Assembly (NCBI GenBank): GCA_007713455.1
Contig: VMRT01000004.1
Location: 186,001 to 250,000, forward strand
Reading direction: 5' to 3'
Source of the DNA: Pseudomonas sp.
GTDB lineage: Bacteria; Pseudomonadota; Gammaproteobacteria; Pseudomonadales; Pseudomonadaceae
DNA: 64,000 nucleotides
Of this stretch, positions 28,344 through 38,252 are shown piece after piece. The notes beneath the pieces were generated by a model. The model ran no database searches, was not told the DNA's origin, and was given only the letters and a program-made list of their open reading frames with translations. The translations under genes were made by a program, and so were the position numbers. Every line of letters begins with the position of its first letter. The first letter of the stretch is position 1.

Positions 28344-29120
28344 ATGACTGCGCTGCACGCTTTGCCTTCTTTGGAAACCCAAGTGAGCCCCGCCGAATGG
28401 CAGGCGCGGGTCGATCTGGCGGCCTGTTACCGGTTGGTCGCGCTGCATGGCTGGGATGACCTGATCTTCACGCACATCTCGGCCAAGATTCCCGAAGCCG
28501 ATCACTTTCTGATCAACCCATACGGGCTGATGTTTCACGAAATCACCGCGTCCAGCCTGGTGAAAGTCGATCTGGCCGGCAACAAAGTGACGGACAGCCC
28601 GTACGAGATCAATCCCGCTGGGTACACCATTCACAGCGCCGTGCATGAGGTTCGCCACGACGTCGCCTGCGTCATGCACACACATACCGCCGCCGGGGTG
28701 GCGGTCTCGGCCCAGCGTCAGGGCGTGCTACCGATCAGCCAGCAGTCACTGTTCGTGCTGGCCAGCCTTTCGACGCACGGCTATGAGGGTGTGGCGCTGA
28801 ATCACGACGAGAAAGCGCGTCTGCAGGCCGATCTTGGCGAAACCGCTTTCATGCTGCTGCACAACCACGGTCTGCTGACCTGCGGTAGCAGCATCGCCGA
28901 TACCTTTCTGATGATGTTCATCTTCCAGCGCGCCTGTGAAATCCAGGTCATGGCGCAGACCGGTGGCAGCGAGCTGATCGCCATTCCGGAGCAGATTCTA
29001 GCCGGTGCGAAGGCCATGGCAGCGGGCGTGACCCGCACTCGCTCGGGCATGGGCGGCGCGCTGGCATGGCCCGGTCTGCTGCGCAAGCTGGATGCGCAAA
29101 GCCCGGGCTATGCGCAGTAA
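28344..29120 (+). CDS. class II aldolase/adducin family protein
   Basis: This is a 258-residue protein of the class II aldolase fold, a metal-dependent lyase or dehydratase-type enzyme. Metal ligands are visible as HTHTAAGVAVSA (about residue 112-123) and the later NHGLLTCG (about 175), with an N-terminal FTHISAKIP block. The adducin-like pattern does not tell the substrate. The ATG at 28344 has an AGAGG site 7 bases upstream. It converges on acpH. Confidence 0.85.
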   Translation: MTALHALPSLETQVSPAEWQARVDLAACYRLVALHGWDDLIFTHISAKIPEADHFLINPYGLMFHEITASSLVKVDLAGNKVTDSPYEINPAGYTIHSAVHEVRHDVACVMHTHTAAGVAVSAQRQGVLPISQQSLFVLASLSTHGYEGVALNHDEKARLQADLGETAFMLLHNHGLLTCGSSIADTFLMMFIFQRACEIQVMAQTGGSELIAIPEQILAGAKAMAAGVTRTRSGMGGALAWPGLLRKLDAQSPGYAQ

Positions 29121-29135
29121 TACGGGGCGTTCGCG

Positions 29136-29708
29136 CTACATCGCCGCCTTGGCGAATTGCTGCAGCTGCGGGTAGAAGTGGCGGAAGTCCTCGAGCAGCG
29201 GGTCGTACAGCTGCTCCAGCTCTTCCAGCCCGCCGGCCAGGCCATCCGGCCGGCTCAGGCGACGGCCCATGTTCGCCAGCACCCTGCCCAGTACCTCGAA
29301 TTCACGGTAACTGCCGAGCCAGTCGTGTGCCGCCATATGCGGTGCGATCACGGCGAGCTTGCCAGGCAGCGCGGGCTCATCGGCCAGCGCTCGGTAGGCG
29401 CGCCGGGTGAACTGGTCCAGCGGTTCGCCGGAGTAATCCGCCCAGTTCGCCGCCAGACAATGATCGAAGAACAGGTCCAGCAGTATCCCGGCGTAGCGGC
29501 GACGCTCGCTGGGAAAGCGCGCTTTGGCCTGCAGCACCAGCGGATGACTGTCGGTGAAGGCATCGATCTGCCGATGCAGACGGATGCCTGCTTCGATCTG
29601 CGCCGGCCAGCGACCCTGCAGCGGGCCTTTGACGAAGTCCCCGTAAAGACTGCCGAGCATGTCAGCGGGGCCGGGGCCGCCAAGATGAAGATGAGCGAGA
29701 TAGTTCAT
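29136..29708 (-). CDS. acpH: acyl carrier protein phosphodiesterase
   Basis: AcpH removes 4'-phosphopantetheine from holo-ACP. The 190 residues match the family. The N terminus MNYLAHLHLGGP, then GSLYGDFVKGPL and the HD-like metal-site elements HRQIDAFTDSH (about 45-55) and DLFFDHCLAANW (about 77-88) are all characteristic. It lies 35 bases downstream of olsA, so it may be part of the olsB-olsA message, linking ACP turnover to lipid synthesis by position. Confidence 0.9.
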   Translation of the reverse strand: MNYLAHLHLGGPGPADMLGSLYGDFVKGPLQGRWPAQIEAGIRLHRQIDAFTDSHPLVLQAKARFPSERRRYAGILLDLFFDHCLAANWADYSGEPLDQFTRRAYRALADEPALPGKLAVIAPHMAAHDWLGSYREFEVLGRVLANMGRRLSRPDGLAGGLEELEQLYDPLLEDFRHFYPQLQQFAKAAM

Positions 29709-29743
29709 CGGCGAAGCTTAGCGCAGCCTCGATAGGGAGGTCG

Positions 29744-30517
29744 CTATGCAGCCTCTCTCGTGGTCACCCACAGCTGCCCAGACAGTGCTCGCTCGATGGC
29801 CAGCTGTGCTTGCTCGGCGAGCGCCCTGCGACTGAGGGAGTCAATGGGGATCGGCGCCAGCAGATGGATTTCTACTTCTGCCACGTCGCTGGCCAATAGC
29901 CTGCGCAGGTGCGCGGGCAGTTCGTCGTCGCCAATGAAGGGAGCGACGGTGTCGGGCTTGCCGTTGCGCGTATAGCGGATCGCTACGGGTTGAACGGCGC
30001 AGCCGGCCTCTATCGCACAGGCGAACAGCCGGGGGTGGAAGGTGCGCACGCTGTTGCCGTCGGTCGAGGTGCCCTCAGGGAAGATAAGCAGGTGGCGGCC
30101 CTGGATGAGGTGGCTGTTCAGTTGCTGGTTGATCTGCGCGGCATCGCCGGCGCCGCGGCGGATGAACAGCGTGCCAGCCTGGCGTGCCAGCCAGCCAAGC
30201 ACGGGCCAGCGTGCGACTTCGGCCTTGGCCAGGAACGACAGCGGCCGCAGCATTCCCAGCAGCGGGATATCGCACCAGGAAACATGGTTGGCGACCCACA
30301 GCATCGGCTGAGCTGGTAGCTGACCGATGATGCGTACGCGATAGGGCAGCGCGGCGGCCAGGCGAACCATGAACCAGCGGGTCAGCTGTTGTCTGTGTTG
30401 CAGCGATGTGCGTAGCGCGAGGCGGTCGCCGAGACCTAGTGCGGCCGCCAACAGCAACCCCAGCAGGAGCACCGCGGCAACCCGCAGCAGACGCCAGTAC
30501 AGGCGCAACCGCGGCAT
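29744..30517 (-). CDS. olsA: lyso-ornithine lipid O-acyltransferase
   Basis: OlsA adds the second acyl chain to lyso-ornithine lipid, giving the phosphorus-free ornithine lipid. This 257-residue membrane protein starts with a hydrophobic helix (about 10-30). It carries the PlsC-type motif NHVSWCD (H-x4-D, about 77) and FPEGTSTDG (about 145). It starts immediately after the olsB stop with no gap, so the pair is translationally linked in the order found in P. aeruginosa. Without olsB beside it, it would be called only a lysophospholipid acyltransferase. Confidence 0.88.
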   Translation of the reverse strand: MPRLRLYWRLLRVAAVLLLGLLLAAALGLGDRLALRTSLQHRQQLTRWFMVRLAAALPYRVRIIGQLPAQPMLWVANHVSWCDIPLLGMLRPLSFLAKAEVARWPVLGWLARQAGTLFIRRGAGDAAQINQQLNSHLIQGRHLLIFPEGTSTDGNSVRTFHPRLFACAIEAGCAVQPVAIRYTRNGKPDTVAPFIGDDELPAHLRRLLASDVAEVEIHLLAPIPIDSLSRRALAEQAQLAIERALSGQLWVTTREAA

Positions 30518-31264
30518 CTATACCGCCGCCTTGAAGTGGCGAGCGTAGCGCGGGCATAGCTCCTCGCGCTTGAGCAGGATGAAGATGTCGGCAACCTGAA
30601 AATCCGGGTCCCAGCAGGGTTCTCCACAGATCTTCGCGCCGAGGCGCATATAGGCCTTGAGCAGCGGCGGCAGCTGGGCAGTGACGTTGTCCGGCAGTTC
30701 CAGTTCGGGAAGTGGTGTTCGCGGCTCAGCGTGCAGCAGTTCAGTGCTCAGGTGGCTGTCGCGCAGTCGTTGCATGATCGCGCGGGCCTGGATGCCACCG
30801 TCGCGCATCGGGATGCTCGCGCACCCCATCAGGTAGCGATAGCCACCCTGGTTGAGCACCTCGGCCAGTTCGCTCCACAGCACCGCAATGGTCGCACCAT
30901 TGCGATAAGCCGGCGCCACGCAGGTACGGCCGATCTCCAGCACCGGCTCGTTGATGTCCGCCAGGCCATGCAGGGCAAATTCTCCCTCGCTGTAGAAGCG
31001 CCCGAGCTGCTTGGCGGTGAGGTGGTCGAGCAGGCGGGTGGTGGCGACCAGCTCACCGGTCGCGAGATCGCGCACGCCGATATGCCGGCAGTGGATATCA
31101 AAGTCATCCATGTCCAGCCCGAACTCGGCACCATTGAGCTGGGCATCGAACTCGCTGCTGAACACCCGATATCGCAGGGCCTGGGCTTCGCGCAGTGCGC
31201 ATTCGCCTTGCAGGCGTTCGGCTCGAAGTTGACGCGTGCTGCGTGGATCGACGATGGCATTCAT
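30518..31264 (-). CDS. olsB: L-ornithine N-alpha-acyltransferase
   Basis: OlsB transfers a 3-hydroxyacyl chain from ACP to the alpha-amine of ornithine, the first step of ornithine lipid synthesis. It has 248 residues with a GNAT-type acyltransferase fold (about 20-180): [44 protein letters not shown] (acyl-donor site) and the C-terminal [16 protein letters not shown] block typical of hemolysin-like acyltransferases. It is the first gene of olsB-olsA. The pathway is usually induced by phosphate limitation; no convincing Pho box was seen upstream. Confidence 0.88.
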   Translation of the reverse strand: MNAIVDPRSTRQLRAERLQGECALREAQALRYRVFSSEFDAQLNGAEFGLDMDDFDIHCRHIGVRDLATGELVATTRLLDHLTAKQLGRFYSEGEFALHGLADINEPVLEIGRTCVAPAYRNGATIAVLWSELAEVLNQGGYRYLMGCASIPMRDGGIQARAIMQRLRDSHLSTELLHAEPRTPLPELELPDNVTAQLPPLLKAYMRLGAKICGEPCWDPDFQVADIFILLKREELCPRYARHFKAAV

Positions 31265-31456
31265 GCTCTGTCTCCTTGTCCGCCGGGGTAGTGGCGGGTT
31301 GGCGATGCAGCGCGAGCGTCTGGTTGTTATCGTTGGGCTCGCTGGTTTGGCGTGATCAGGCTAGGAGCAGGGCGTGTCGCCACTGTGACGTTCGGATGAT
31401 GGTTGGATGACGGCGCGAGCCAGTGGCCGGTAATGGCAGAACCTTTGGAGATGAAG

Positions 31457-32359
31457 ATGCCCTGGAAACGATTGATCGGGCCGCTGCAGCCAGTGGCCGA
31501 GCCCTCCGGGCTGCGCGACTGGTATCGGGCCGTGTGCGACGGTGCTCCGAGTACGGACTCGTTCAGTCAGGCGGTTTACGGCGGCCGGCTGGCGACCACG
31601 CCGGGGCTGGCCTTTCTCGCGGGATACCAGGCAGCCCTGCGGGCGCTCTGGCCGGATGCGCCGCCCGGGCTTGGCGCGCTATGCACGACGGAGCGGCGCA
31701 AGTTGCGGCCGGCCGACATGGCGACGCGTTGCGAGAACGGCCAGCTCACTGGCAGCAAGGATTTCGTGACGGCGGGCGACGCGGCGCAATGGCTGCTGGT
31801 TTCGGCCCGGGAGGAGGGCGCCGGCGAGTCGCCTCGCCTCGGACTGTTCGTCGTGGAGCCGTCCGGTGCCGGCGTGTCATTGGTGGCCGGGCCGGATCTG
31901 CCGATCGTGCCGGATATCGCGCATGGCAGACTGAGCCTCGAGCAGGCTGTTGGGAGACGCTTGCCTGGTGACGGCTGGAGCGAGTACGTCAAACCGTTTC
32001 GCAGCCACGAAGATCTTCATGTGCTGGCGGCGCTGACCGCCTGGCTCTACGGTGTGGCGCTGCTTGAGCAGTGGCCGCGCGCACTGGCACTGCGTCTGCT
32101 CGGCGTTCTTGCGGCTGCGGCAGAGGTTGCGCGGCGGCCAGCCCATGAGCCTGCCACTCATCTGCTGCTGGCCGCGTTGCTCGAGCAGTTCGCTGCGCTG
32201 CAACCTGAGGTGGACAGGGTGCTGGGGGATTCGCAGGGGCTCCGGGGCGCATTGTGGCGGCGTGATCGCGCAGTGCTGGGCTTGGCGCGCGATGCCCAGG
32301 CGCGCCGTCTGGAACAGGCGCTTGCCGCGCTCGGGCTCGAATCTTCAGTAGGCAGTTGA
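31457..32359 (+). CDS. degenerate acyl-CoA dehydrogenase-like protein
   Basis: This is a 300-residue protein that resembles the middle beta-domain of acyl-CoA dehydrogenases (GQLTGSKDFVTAGDAAQWLLVSARE, about 100-125), followed by a helical C-terminal part. The usual TE-x3-GSD substrate loop is not conserved (TTERRKLRPAD instead), the length is about 80-100 residues short of active enzymes, and no catalytic glutamate can be placed. It may be a non-catalytic or altered relative. The ATG at 31457 has GGAG 6 bases upstream. It diverges from olsB. Confidence 0.6.
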   Translation: MPWKRLIGPLQPVAEPSGLRDWYRAVCDGAPSTDSFSQAVYGGRLATTPGLAFLAGYQAALRALWPDAPPGLGALCTTERRKLRPADMATRCENGQLTGSKDFVTAGDAAQWLLVSAREEGAGESPRLGLFVVEPSGAGVSLVAGPDLPIVPDIAHGRLSLEQAVGRRLPGDGWSEYVKPFRSHEDLHVLAALTAWLYGVALLEQWPRALALRLLGVLAAAAEVARRPAHEPATHLLLAALLEQFAALQPEVDRVLGDSQGLRGALWRRDRAVLGLARDAQARRLEQALAALGLESSVGS

Positions 32360-32656
32360 AGGCAGGGCGCGCGCTGGCGAGCAGCTGGGAACTCTGCCCA
32401 GGCGAGTCGGGCCTATAGAGGATCGTATTTCACGGCGGCTCTTCCGCTGCGGCGGTCTGACCTGCTGCCTTGCCTTGCTCGAACGCCTGGGTAAGCTAGC
32501 CAACTGCTCGTTCAGCACCGCCAGTGCAGAGGGGCGGTATCGAGGCCGCAGCCCTTGGATGCCGTCCGGAAAAAGGGATTTCATGTCATTTCGTTGCTCA
32601 TCCGCTTCGTCGCTGTGCCTGACGTCATCTGGCTCTACGCGGGGTGCCGCCCTGTG

Positions 32657-33814
32657 ATGCTGGCTGGAGCGGTGTTCCCCTGGCGCAGCGACAATCAGTT
32701 CCGCCTGCTGATAGACGGGCCGGGGTTCTTTCCGCCCATGCTCGACGCCATCGAGCGAGCCGAGCGCCGGGTCGATCTCGAGCTCTATCTGGTGGAGGAC
32801 GGCGCTTGTCTCGACCGCATGCTGGAGCCGCTGCTGCGTGCGGCGGCACGCGGCGTTCGGGTGCGTTGCCTGTTCGATGGTTTCGGCTGCCTGAAGATGA
32901 GCCAGGTCAATCGTGATCGAATGACCGCCGCTGGCGTCGAGCTGCGTCTCTATAACCCGCTTTCGCTCCGCCTGAGGCTGCGCAATCTGCATCGTGACCA
33001 CCGCAAGCTGCTGCTGGTCGACGGCTGCATCGGTTACGTCGGCGGCACCGGTGTCACCGACGAATTCTGGCGTCCTGATGAGCCCGACGTGCATTGGCAC
33101 GAGGTGATGGTCGAGATGACCGGCCCGCTGCTGCAGGACTGGCAGGACCTGTTCGACACCCAGTGGGTGCATTGCCTGAAACGGCGCATCTGGCAGCTGC
33201 CCCTGCCCAGTGGTGCGCCGCGCATTCCAGTGCTGCCCAGTGGCTCGGGGCTAGGGCGCGTCGCCTATGCGGCGGCGCGTCAGCACCGCGACATACTGCA
33301 CAGCCTGTTGCGCAACCTGCGGCGCGCGCAGACGCGCATCTGGCTGGCGACGCCGTATTTCCTGCCTACCGGCAAGGTGCGCCGGGCACTGATCCGGGCG
33401 GCGCGTCGCGGGGTTGACGTGCGCCTGCTGCTGACCAGTCGCAATACCGATCACCCGCCGGTGCGCTACGCCGGGCAGCGTTTCTATCCACGGTTGCTGC
33501 GTGCCGGCGTGCGAATCCATGAATATCAGCCACACTTTTCCCACCTGAAAATGGTGCTGGTTGACGACTGGGTCAGCGTCGGCTCTTGCAACTTCGATCA
33601 CTGGAACCTGCGCTGGAATCTGGAAGCCAATCTCGAGGCCATCGATGCTGCGTTGAGTGCCCAGGTGCAGGCATGCTTCGAGCGCGATTTTCAGGACAGT
33701 ATCGAAATCGACATTAAAAGCTGGTACGCCAGACCGCTGCACCTGCGCCTCTACCAGCGTATGTGGGGCTGGCTGGACCGGCTGCTGGTAAACATCTTCA
33801 ACCGCGGTGGCTGA
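32657..33814 (+). CDS. phospholipase D-family cardiolipin synthase (ClsB-like)
   Basis: This is a 385-residue enzyme of the PLD superfamily with two HKD motifs: [12 protein letters not shown] with GGTG downstream (about 112-123) and [22 protein letters not shown] (second half, about 293). It most likely makes cardiolipin from phosphatidylglycerol plus phosphatidylglycerol or phosphatidylethanolamine, as ClsB. There is no N-terminal membrane pair, as expected for ClsB rather than ClsA. The start is uncertain; ATG 32657 is the last before conserved sequence, and the frame is open upstream to 32555. It may share a message with the DJ-1 gene 52 bases on. Confidence 0.8.
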   Translation: MLAGAVFPWRSDNQFRLLIDGPGFFPPMLDAIERAERRVDLELYLVEDGACLDRMLEPLLRAAARGVRVRCLFDGFGCLKMSQVNRDRMTAAGVELRLYNPLSLRLRLRNLHRDHRKLLLVDGCIGYVGGTGVTDEFWRPDEPDVHWHEVMVEMTGPLLQDWQDLFDTQWVHCLKRRIWQLPLPSGAPRIPVLPSGSGLGRVAYAAARQHRDILHSLLRNLRRAQTRIWLATPYFLPTGKVRRALIRAARRGVDVRLLLTSRNTDHPPVRYAGQRFYPRLLRAGVRIHEYQPHFSHLKMVLVDDWVSVGSCNFDHWNLRWNLEANLEAIDAALSAQVQACFERDFQDSIEIDIKSWYARPLHLRLYQRMWGWLDRLLVNIFNRGG

Positions 33815-33866
33815 AGCCGCCGCGTCACGGAGCAATGCTCCAAACCCGCGCGAAGAGGACGATGCA

Positions 33867-34448
33867 ATGGCGGCGAAGAACATTTTGATGCTGGTGGGTG
33901 ATTACGCTGAAGACTACGAAACCATGGTGCCTTTCCAGGCCCTGCAGATGGTTGGCCATCGCGTGCATGCCGTGTGTCCGGACAAGAAGGCCGGCGACAG
34001 CGTGCGCACCGCGATTCATGACTTCGAGGGCGACCAGACCTATAGCGAGAAGCCGGGGCACAACTTTGCGCTGAACTTCGACTTCGCCGACGTGCGGGCC
34101 GAAGACTACGATGCCCTGGTCATTCCCGGTGGCCGGGCGCCGGAATATCTGCGCCTGAACGAGCAGGTGCTGGCGCTGGTGCGTGCGTTCGATGAGGCCA
34201 GGAAGCCAATCGCCGCCGTTTGTCACGGCGCCCAACTGCTGGCCGCCGCGGGCGTGCTCAAGGGGCGTGCCTGCAGTGCCTATCCCGCCTGTGCGCCCGA
34301 GGTGAAGCTGGCCGGTGGCGAGTACGTGGACATTGCCGTGGATCAGGCGCATACCGATGGCAACCTGGTCAGCGCTCCGGCATGGCCCGCCCATCCGGCG
34401 TGGCTGGCGGCATTCCTCGAGGTGCTCGGAACTCGCATCAGCCTGTAA
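33867..34448 (+). CDS. DJ-1/PfpI family protein
   Basis: This is a 193-residue class I glutamine-amidotransferase-like protein. The nucleophile elbow [10 protein letters not shown] (Cys at about 115) and upstream [12 protein letters not shown] (about 83) are typical; an early glutamate in DYAEDYE completes the usual site. Family members act as proteases, deglycases or chaperones, so the activity is open. The ATG at 33867 has an AGAGGA site 7 bases upstream. A strong terminator follows. Confidence 0.85.
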   Translation: MAAKNILMLVGDYAEDYETMVPFQALQMVGHRVHAVCPDKKAGDSVRTAIHDFEGDQTYSEKPGHNFALNFDFADVRAEDYDALVIPGGRAPEYLRLNEQVLALVRAFDEARKPIAAVCHGAQLLAAAGVLKGRACSAYPACAPEVKLAGGEYVDIAVDQAHTDGNLVSAPAWPAHPAWLAAFLEVLGTRISL

Positions 34449-34468
34449 GATGCAGACCGTCACCCAAG

Positions 34469-34499
34469 CCCGCCCCGCATACCGCGCGGCGGGTTTTTT
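34469..34499 (+). terminator. Rho-independent terminator after the DJ-1/PfpI gene
   Basis: The stem CCCGCC / GGCGGG has a GC-rich loop that can extend pairing, followed by six T. It lies 20 bases past the stop. Confidence 0.8.
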
Positions 34500-34537
34500 C
34501 ATCCGTGAGGCTATGCCCTCGTGTTCGTGAGTGCCCC

Positions 34538-34759
34538 ATGACTCAAGCAAAAGACCCCCTTCATGGCGTGACGCTGGAGGCCATCCTGGTCCAGCTGCAT
34601 GCTCGCTTCGGCTGGGACGGCCTTGCCGAGCGCGTCGATGTCCGCTGTTTCAGCAATGAGCCGAGCATCAAGTCCAGCCTGAAATTCCTGCGCAAGACGC
34701 CCTGGGCCAGGGCGAAAGTCGAAGCGCTGTACATCGAAGAACAGAGCGCCGGTCGCTAG
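34538..34759 (+). CDS. VF530 family DNA-binding protein
   Basis: This is a 73-residue small protein matching the VF530 family throughout ([43 protein letters not shown]). A structure exists for a Vibrio member, with a helical DNA-binding-like fold. No ligand or target can be stated. It sits between a terminator and the aer gene, so it is probably monocistronic. The start is the ATG at 34538. Confidence 0.82.
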   Translation: MTQAKDPLHGVTLEAILVQLHARFGWDGLAERVDVRCFSNEPSIKSSLKFLRKTPWARAKVEALYIEEQSAGR

Positions 34760-34914
34760 TCCGCTCACTAGCGGCACTCCTGGCGATGCCGTTCGGCAAT
34801 TACTTACCATCCCCGCTCAAGTTCGCTTTGCGCCGTCCGACTCTTGTAACAGATTGATTCGTCGTGACTGATGAGTCGCTTTTTTCAGCATGTCGCTGGC
34901 AGGGAGTTCAGGCG

Positions 34915-36480
34915 ATGAGAAACAACGGGCCGGTAAGCAACACCGAACGAACCTTTCCGGCGCATCAGCGGCTGATTTCGGCGACGGATACCCAGGGCAA
35001 GATCCTTTATTGCAACGACGAATTCGTCGCCATCAGTGGCTACTCACGAGCCGAGCTGATCGGCAGCGACCACAACCTGGTCCGCCACCCGGACATGCCG
35101 CCGGCCGTGTTCGAGGTGATGTGGCGCTACTTGAAGGCCGGCAAAAGCTGGATGGGGGTGGTCAAGAACCGCTGCAAGAACGGCGATTTCTACTGGGTCA
35201 GCGCCTACGTCACGCCTGTTTTCGACGATGTCAAGCTGACCGGCTTCGAGTCGGTGCGGGTCAAGCCGACAGCCGAGCAGGTCGCCCAGGCGACGGCGCT
35301 GTACGAGCGCCTGCGTACCGGTCGGCCGGCGGTTTCGTTGAGCCGGCGCGCGCAGGGCTGGACGCGTGCGCTGGCGATGCCGATGGGCGCAGCGGTGCTG
35401 GCGGCCGGTGGAATCTTCTGGCTGCCGCCGGCAGTGGAAGCGCTCGTCGTGCTCGGTCTGTTCTTCGTGCTGGGGCTCAGCTGTCACTTCGCTGCGGAAC
35501 GCCAGTTGTTGCGCATCCTGCAGCGCGTACCCGAAGCCTTCACCGATCCGGTGGTCGCCCTGACCTATACCCAGCAGCATGGCAATGCGGCGCGGCTGGA
35601 GATGGCCCTGGTCAGTGAAGACGCGCGGTTGCGTACGGCGTTGACGCGGCTGTCCGATCTGGCCGTGCAGGTCGCCGGTGCATCGGCAGAAACCTATTCG
35701 CTGGCCAGCCAGACCGAAAGCGATCTGCGCCAGCAGCGCGGCGAGACGGACATGACGGCCACCGCGGTGACGCAGATGACCGCATCGATCAGTGAGGTCG
35801 CCGGGCACGTGCAGCACACGGCAGAGGAGGCGAGGACGGCGAACGCGCTGGCAGACGACGGTGATCGGGTCGCAGCGAGTTCCCGCGAGGCGATGGAAAT
35901 GCTGGCGGCGACCGTCACCAACATCGGCAACGTGGTCAACGAGCTGGCTGGCGAAACCCAGCAGATCGTATCCGCTGCCGGCATGATCCAGAGCATCGCC
36001 GACCAGACCAACCTGCTGGCGCTGAATGCTGCCATCGAGGCCGCACGTGCTGGCGAGCAGGGCAGGGGCTTTGCCGTGGTCGCCGACGAGGTGCGTGCGT
36101 TGGCGAGCAAGACGCGGGAGTCGACGCAGCAGATCCAGGCCATCATCCAGTCGCTCACCAGCAAGGCGGGTGAGGCCGTGACAATTGCACAGGTGGGTGA
36201 CAAGGAGGCGGCCCAGGGGTTGGCCCAGGTCGTCGAGGCGCAGCAGGCGTTGCAGGGCATTCGCGAGGCGGTCGGCCGCATTGCCGGGATGAGCCAGCAG
36301 ATGGCTGCCGCTGCCGAAGAGCAGGCGCATGTGGCCGAAGACATTGCTCGTCAGGTCACCCGTATTGCCGTCACGACTGACAGCAATGTCAGCAAGGCGG
36401 ACCTGACCATGCAGCGCGGGCGCGACCTGGAATGTGCAGCGCACGGGCTGCGGGCACTGGTCGAACGCTTCAACCGCTGA
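34915..36480 (+). CDS. aer: aerotaxis receptor Aer (PAS methyl-accepting chemotaxis protein)
   Basis: This energy-taxis receptor has 521 residues. An N-terminal PAS domain (about 10-120) has the FAD-binding pattern seen in Aer ([20 protein letters not shown], [28 protein letters not shown]). Two close hydrophobic segments follow (about 170-205) with no periplasmic domain, and the signalling domain (about 260-520) has the hairpin tip [20 protein letters not shown]. The redox state of the FAD is taken as an oxygen readout. The ATG at 34915 is favoured over the upstream frame start. A bidirectional terminator separates it from fumarase. Confidence 0.9.
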   Translation: MRNNGPVSNTERTFPAHQRLISATDTQGKILYCNDEFVAISGYSRAELIGSDHNLVRHPDMPPAVFEVMWRYLKAGKSWMGVVKNRCKNGDFYWVSAYVTPVFDDVKLTGFESVRVKPTAEQVAQATALYERLRTGRPAVSLSRRAQGWTRALAMPMGAAVLAAGGIFWLPPAVEALVVLGLFFVLGLSCHFAAERQLLRILQRVPEAFTDPVVALTYTQQHGNAARLEMALVSEDARLRTALTRLSDLAVQVAGASAETYSLASQTESDLRQQRGETDMTATAVTQMTASISEVAGHVQHTAEEARTANALADDGDRVAASSREAMEMLAATVTNIGNVVNELAGETQQIVSAAGMIQSIADQTNLLALNAAIEAARAGEQGRGFAVVADEVRALASKTRESTQQIQAIIQSLTSKAGEAVTIAQVGDKEAAQGLAQVVEAQQALQGIREAVGRIAGMSQQMAAAAEEQAHVAEDIARQVTRIAVTTDSNVSKADLTMQRGRDLECAAHGLRALVERFNR

Positions 36481-36492
36481 TTGCCGGGCAAT

Positions 36493-36521
36493 AAAAAGCC
36501 CGGCATCGAGCCGGGCTTTTT
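36493..36521. terminator. bidirectional terminator between aer and fumarase
   Basis: A perfect stem AAAAAGCCCGGC / GCCGGGCTTTTT with loop ATCGA has an A run on the left and a T run on the right. It therefore works as an intrinsic terminator in both directions. It serves the convergent genes ending at 36480 and 36535. Confidence 0.9.
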
Positions 36522-36534
36522 ATTGGCGTGTCGC

Positions 36535-38058
36535 TTATTGCACCTCGACCGCCAGGCTGTCGGCAATCTTCTGCTGCCAGATCGCCGGGCCGGTGATGTG
36601 CACCGACTCGCCGTTGGTGTCGACGGCGACGGTGACCGGCATGTCCTTCACTTCGAACTCGTAGATCGCTTCCATGCCCAGCTCGGCGAAGGCCAGCACC
36701 TTGGACTTCTTGATCGCCTGGGCGACCAGATAAGCCGCACCGCCAACCGCCATCAGGTAGACCGCCTTGTTGTCCTTGATCGCTTCGATGGCAATGGGGC
36801 CGCGCTCGGACTTGCCGATCATGCCCAGCAGGCCGGTGCTTTCCAGGATCTGACGGGTGAACTTGTCCATGCGCGTCGCGGTGGTCGGGCCAGCCGGGCC
36901 AACCACTTCGTCACCGACCGGATCGACCGGGCCGACGTAGTAGATGAAACGGCCCTTGAGGTCGACCGGCAGCTCTTCGCCCTTGTTCAGCATGTCGACC
37001 ATGCGCTTGTGCGCGGCGTCGCGGCCGGTAAGCATCTTGCCGTTGAGCAGGACGGTCTCGCCCGGCTTCCAGCTCTGCACTTCTTCCGGCGTGATGGTGT
37101 CGAGGTTGACACGGCGCGCGCTCGGGCCGGCTTCCCAGACGATCTCGGGGTAGGCATCCAGCGGCGGCGGGGTCAGTTCGGCCGGGCCGGAGCCGTCGAG
37201 CACGAAGTGTGCGTGGCGGGTGGCGGCGCAGTTGGGGATCATGCACACCGGCAGCGAGGCGGCGTGGGTCGGGTAATCCATGATCTTCACGTCGAGCACG
37301 GTGGTCAGGCCGCCGAGGCCCTGGGCGCCGATGCCCAGCTGGTTGACCTTCTCGAACAGCTCAAGACGCAGCTCTTCGATGCGGTTCTGCGGGCCACGGG
37401 CCTTCAGCTCATGGATGTCGATGGATTCCATCAGGACTTCCTTGGCCATCACTGCGGCTTTCTCGGCGGTGCCGCCGATGCCGATGCCGAGCATGCCTGG
37501 CGGGCACCAGCCGGCGCCCATGGTCGGGACGGTCTTCAGGACCCAGTCGACGATCGAGTCGGACGGGTTGAGCATGGCCATCTTCGACTTGTTTTCCGAG
37601 CCGCCGCCCTTGGCTGCGACGTCCACTTCAACCTTGTCGCCGGGAACGATGGAGTAATGAATGACGGCGGGGGTGTTGTCTTTCGTGTTCTTCCGGGAAC
37701 CTGCCGGGTCGGCCAGGATCGAAGCACGCAGCACGTTCTCGGGCAGATTGTAGGCTCGGCGCACGCCCTCGTTGATCATGTCGTCCAGGCTCATGGTCGC
37801 GCCATCCCAGCGCACGTCCATACCGACGCGCACGAAGACGGTGACGATGCCTGTGTCCTGGCAGATCGGGCGATGACCGGTGGCGCACATGCGCGAGTTG
37901 ATCAGGATTTGCGCCATGGAGTCGCGGGCGGCCGGTGATTCTTCACGCAGGTAGGCTTCATGCATCGCCTGGATGAAATCGACGGGATGATAGTAAGAAA
38001 TGAACTGCAAAGCGTCAGCGACGCTTTGAATCAGGTCGTCTTGCTTGATCACGGTCAT
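36535..38058 (-). CDS. fumA: fumarate hydratase, class I (Fe-S)
   Basis: This oxygen-sensitive [4Fe-4S] fumarase of the TCA cycle has 507 residues. The N-terminal alpha-domain cysteines (NSRMCATGHRPICQDTG about 53-70, and MIPNCAATRH about 270) fit cluster binding. The C-terminal beta-domain (about 330-500) has GEEL, MVDMLNKGE and GPTTATRMDKF. The start at 38058 is the ATG before VIKQDDLIQ; an upstream ATG at 38073 adds five residues. It is flanked by the SadC-like cyclase in the opposite direction. Confidence 0.93.
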   Translation of the reverse strand: MTVIKQDDLIQSVADALQFISYYHPVDFIQAMHEAYLREESPAARDSMAQILINSRMCATGHRPICQDTGIVTVFVRVGMDVRWDGATMSLDDMINEGVRRAYNLPENVLRASILADPAGSRKNTKDNTPAVIHYSIVPGDKVEVDVAAKGGGSENKSKMAMLNPSDSIVDWVLKTVPTMGAGWCPPGMLGIGIGGTAEKAAVMAKEVLMESIDIHELKARGPQNRIEELRLELFEKVNQLGIGAQGLGGLTTVLDVKIMDYPTHAASLPVCMIPNCAATRHAHFVLDGSGPAELTPPPLDAYPEIVWEAGPSARRVNLDTITPEEVQSWKPGETVLLNGKMLTGRDAAHKRMVDMLNKGEELPVDLKGRFIYYVGPVDPVGDEVVGPAGPTTATRMDKFTRQILESTGLLGMIGKSERGPIAIEAIKDNKAVYLMAVGGAAYLVAQAIKKSKVLAFAELGMEAIYEFEVKDMPVTVAVDTNGESVHITGPAIWQQKIADSLAVEVQ

Positions 38059-38252
38059 GCAGCGCGTCCTCATGCGGGGCGATAAGAGGCGCGTCGGGAG
38101 TGGCAGTCGACGCGCCGCGAAAAAATGCGGCGCAGTATAACGCGTCAGGCTGCGCGGTACACGGATGGACCAGGAGCGATGGGAATGCTGGCTAGGATTT
38201 TGTTTTCGGTAAGCGTAGAGTGCGGCAAATTGCCACAGCGGGAAGGATCCCT

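Noticed and set aside
31265..31456. Pho box between olsB and the acyl-CoA dehydrogenase-like gene
   Set aside because: No tandem CTGTCAT-like repeats found, although ornithine lipid genes are often phosphate-controlled.
34810..34870. FliA-type promoter for aer
   Set aside because: TCAA and GCCG elements are present but 11 bases apart instead of about 15, and the GATAA part does not match.
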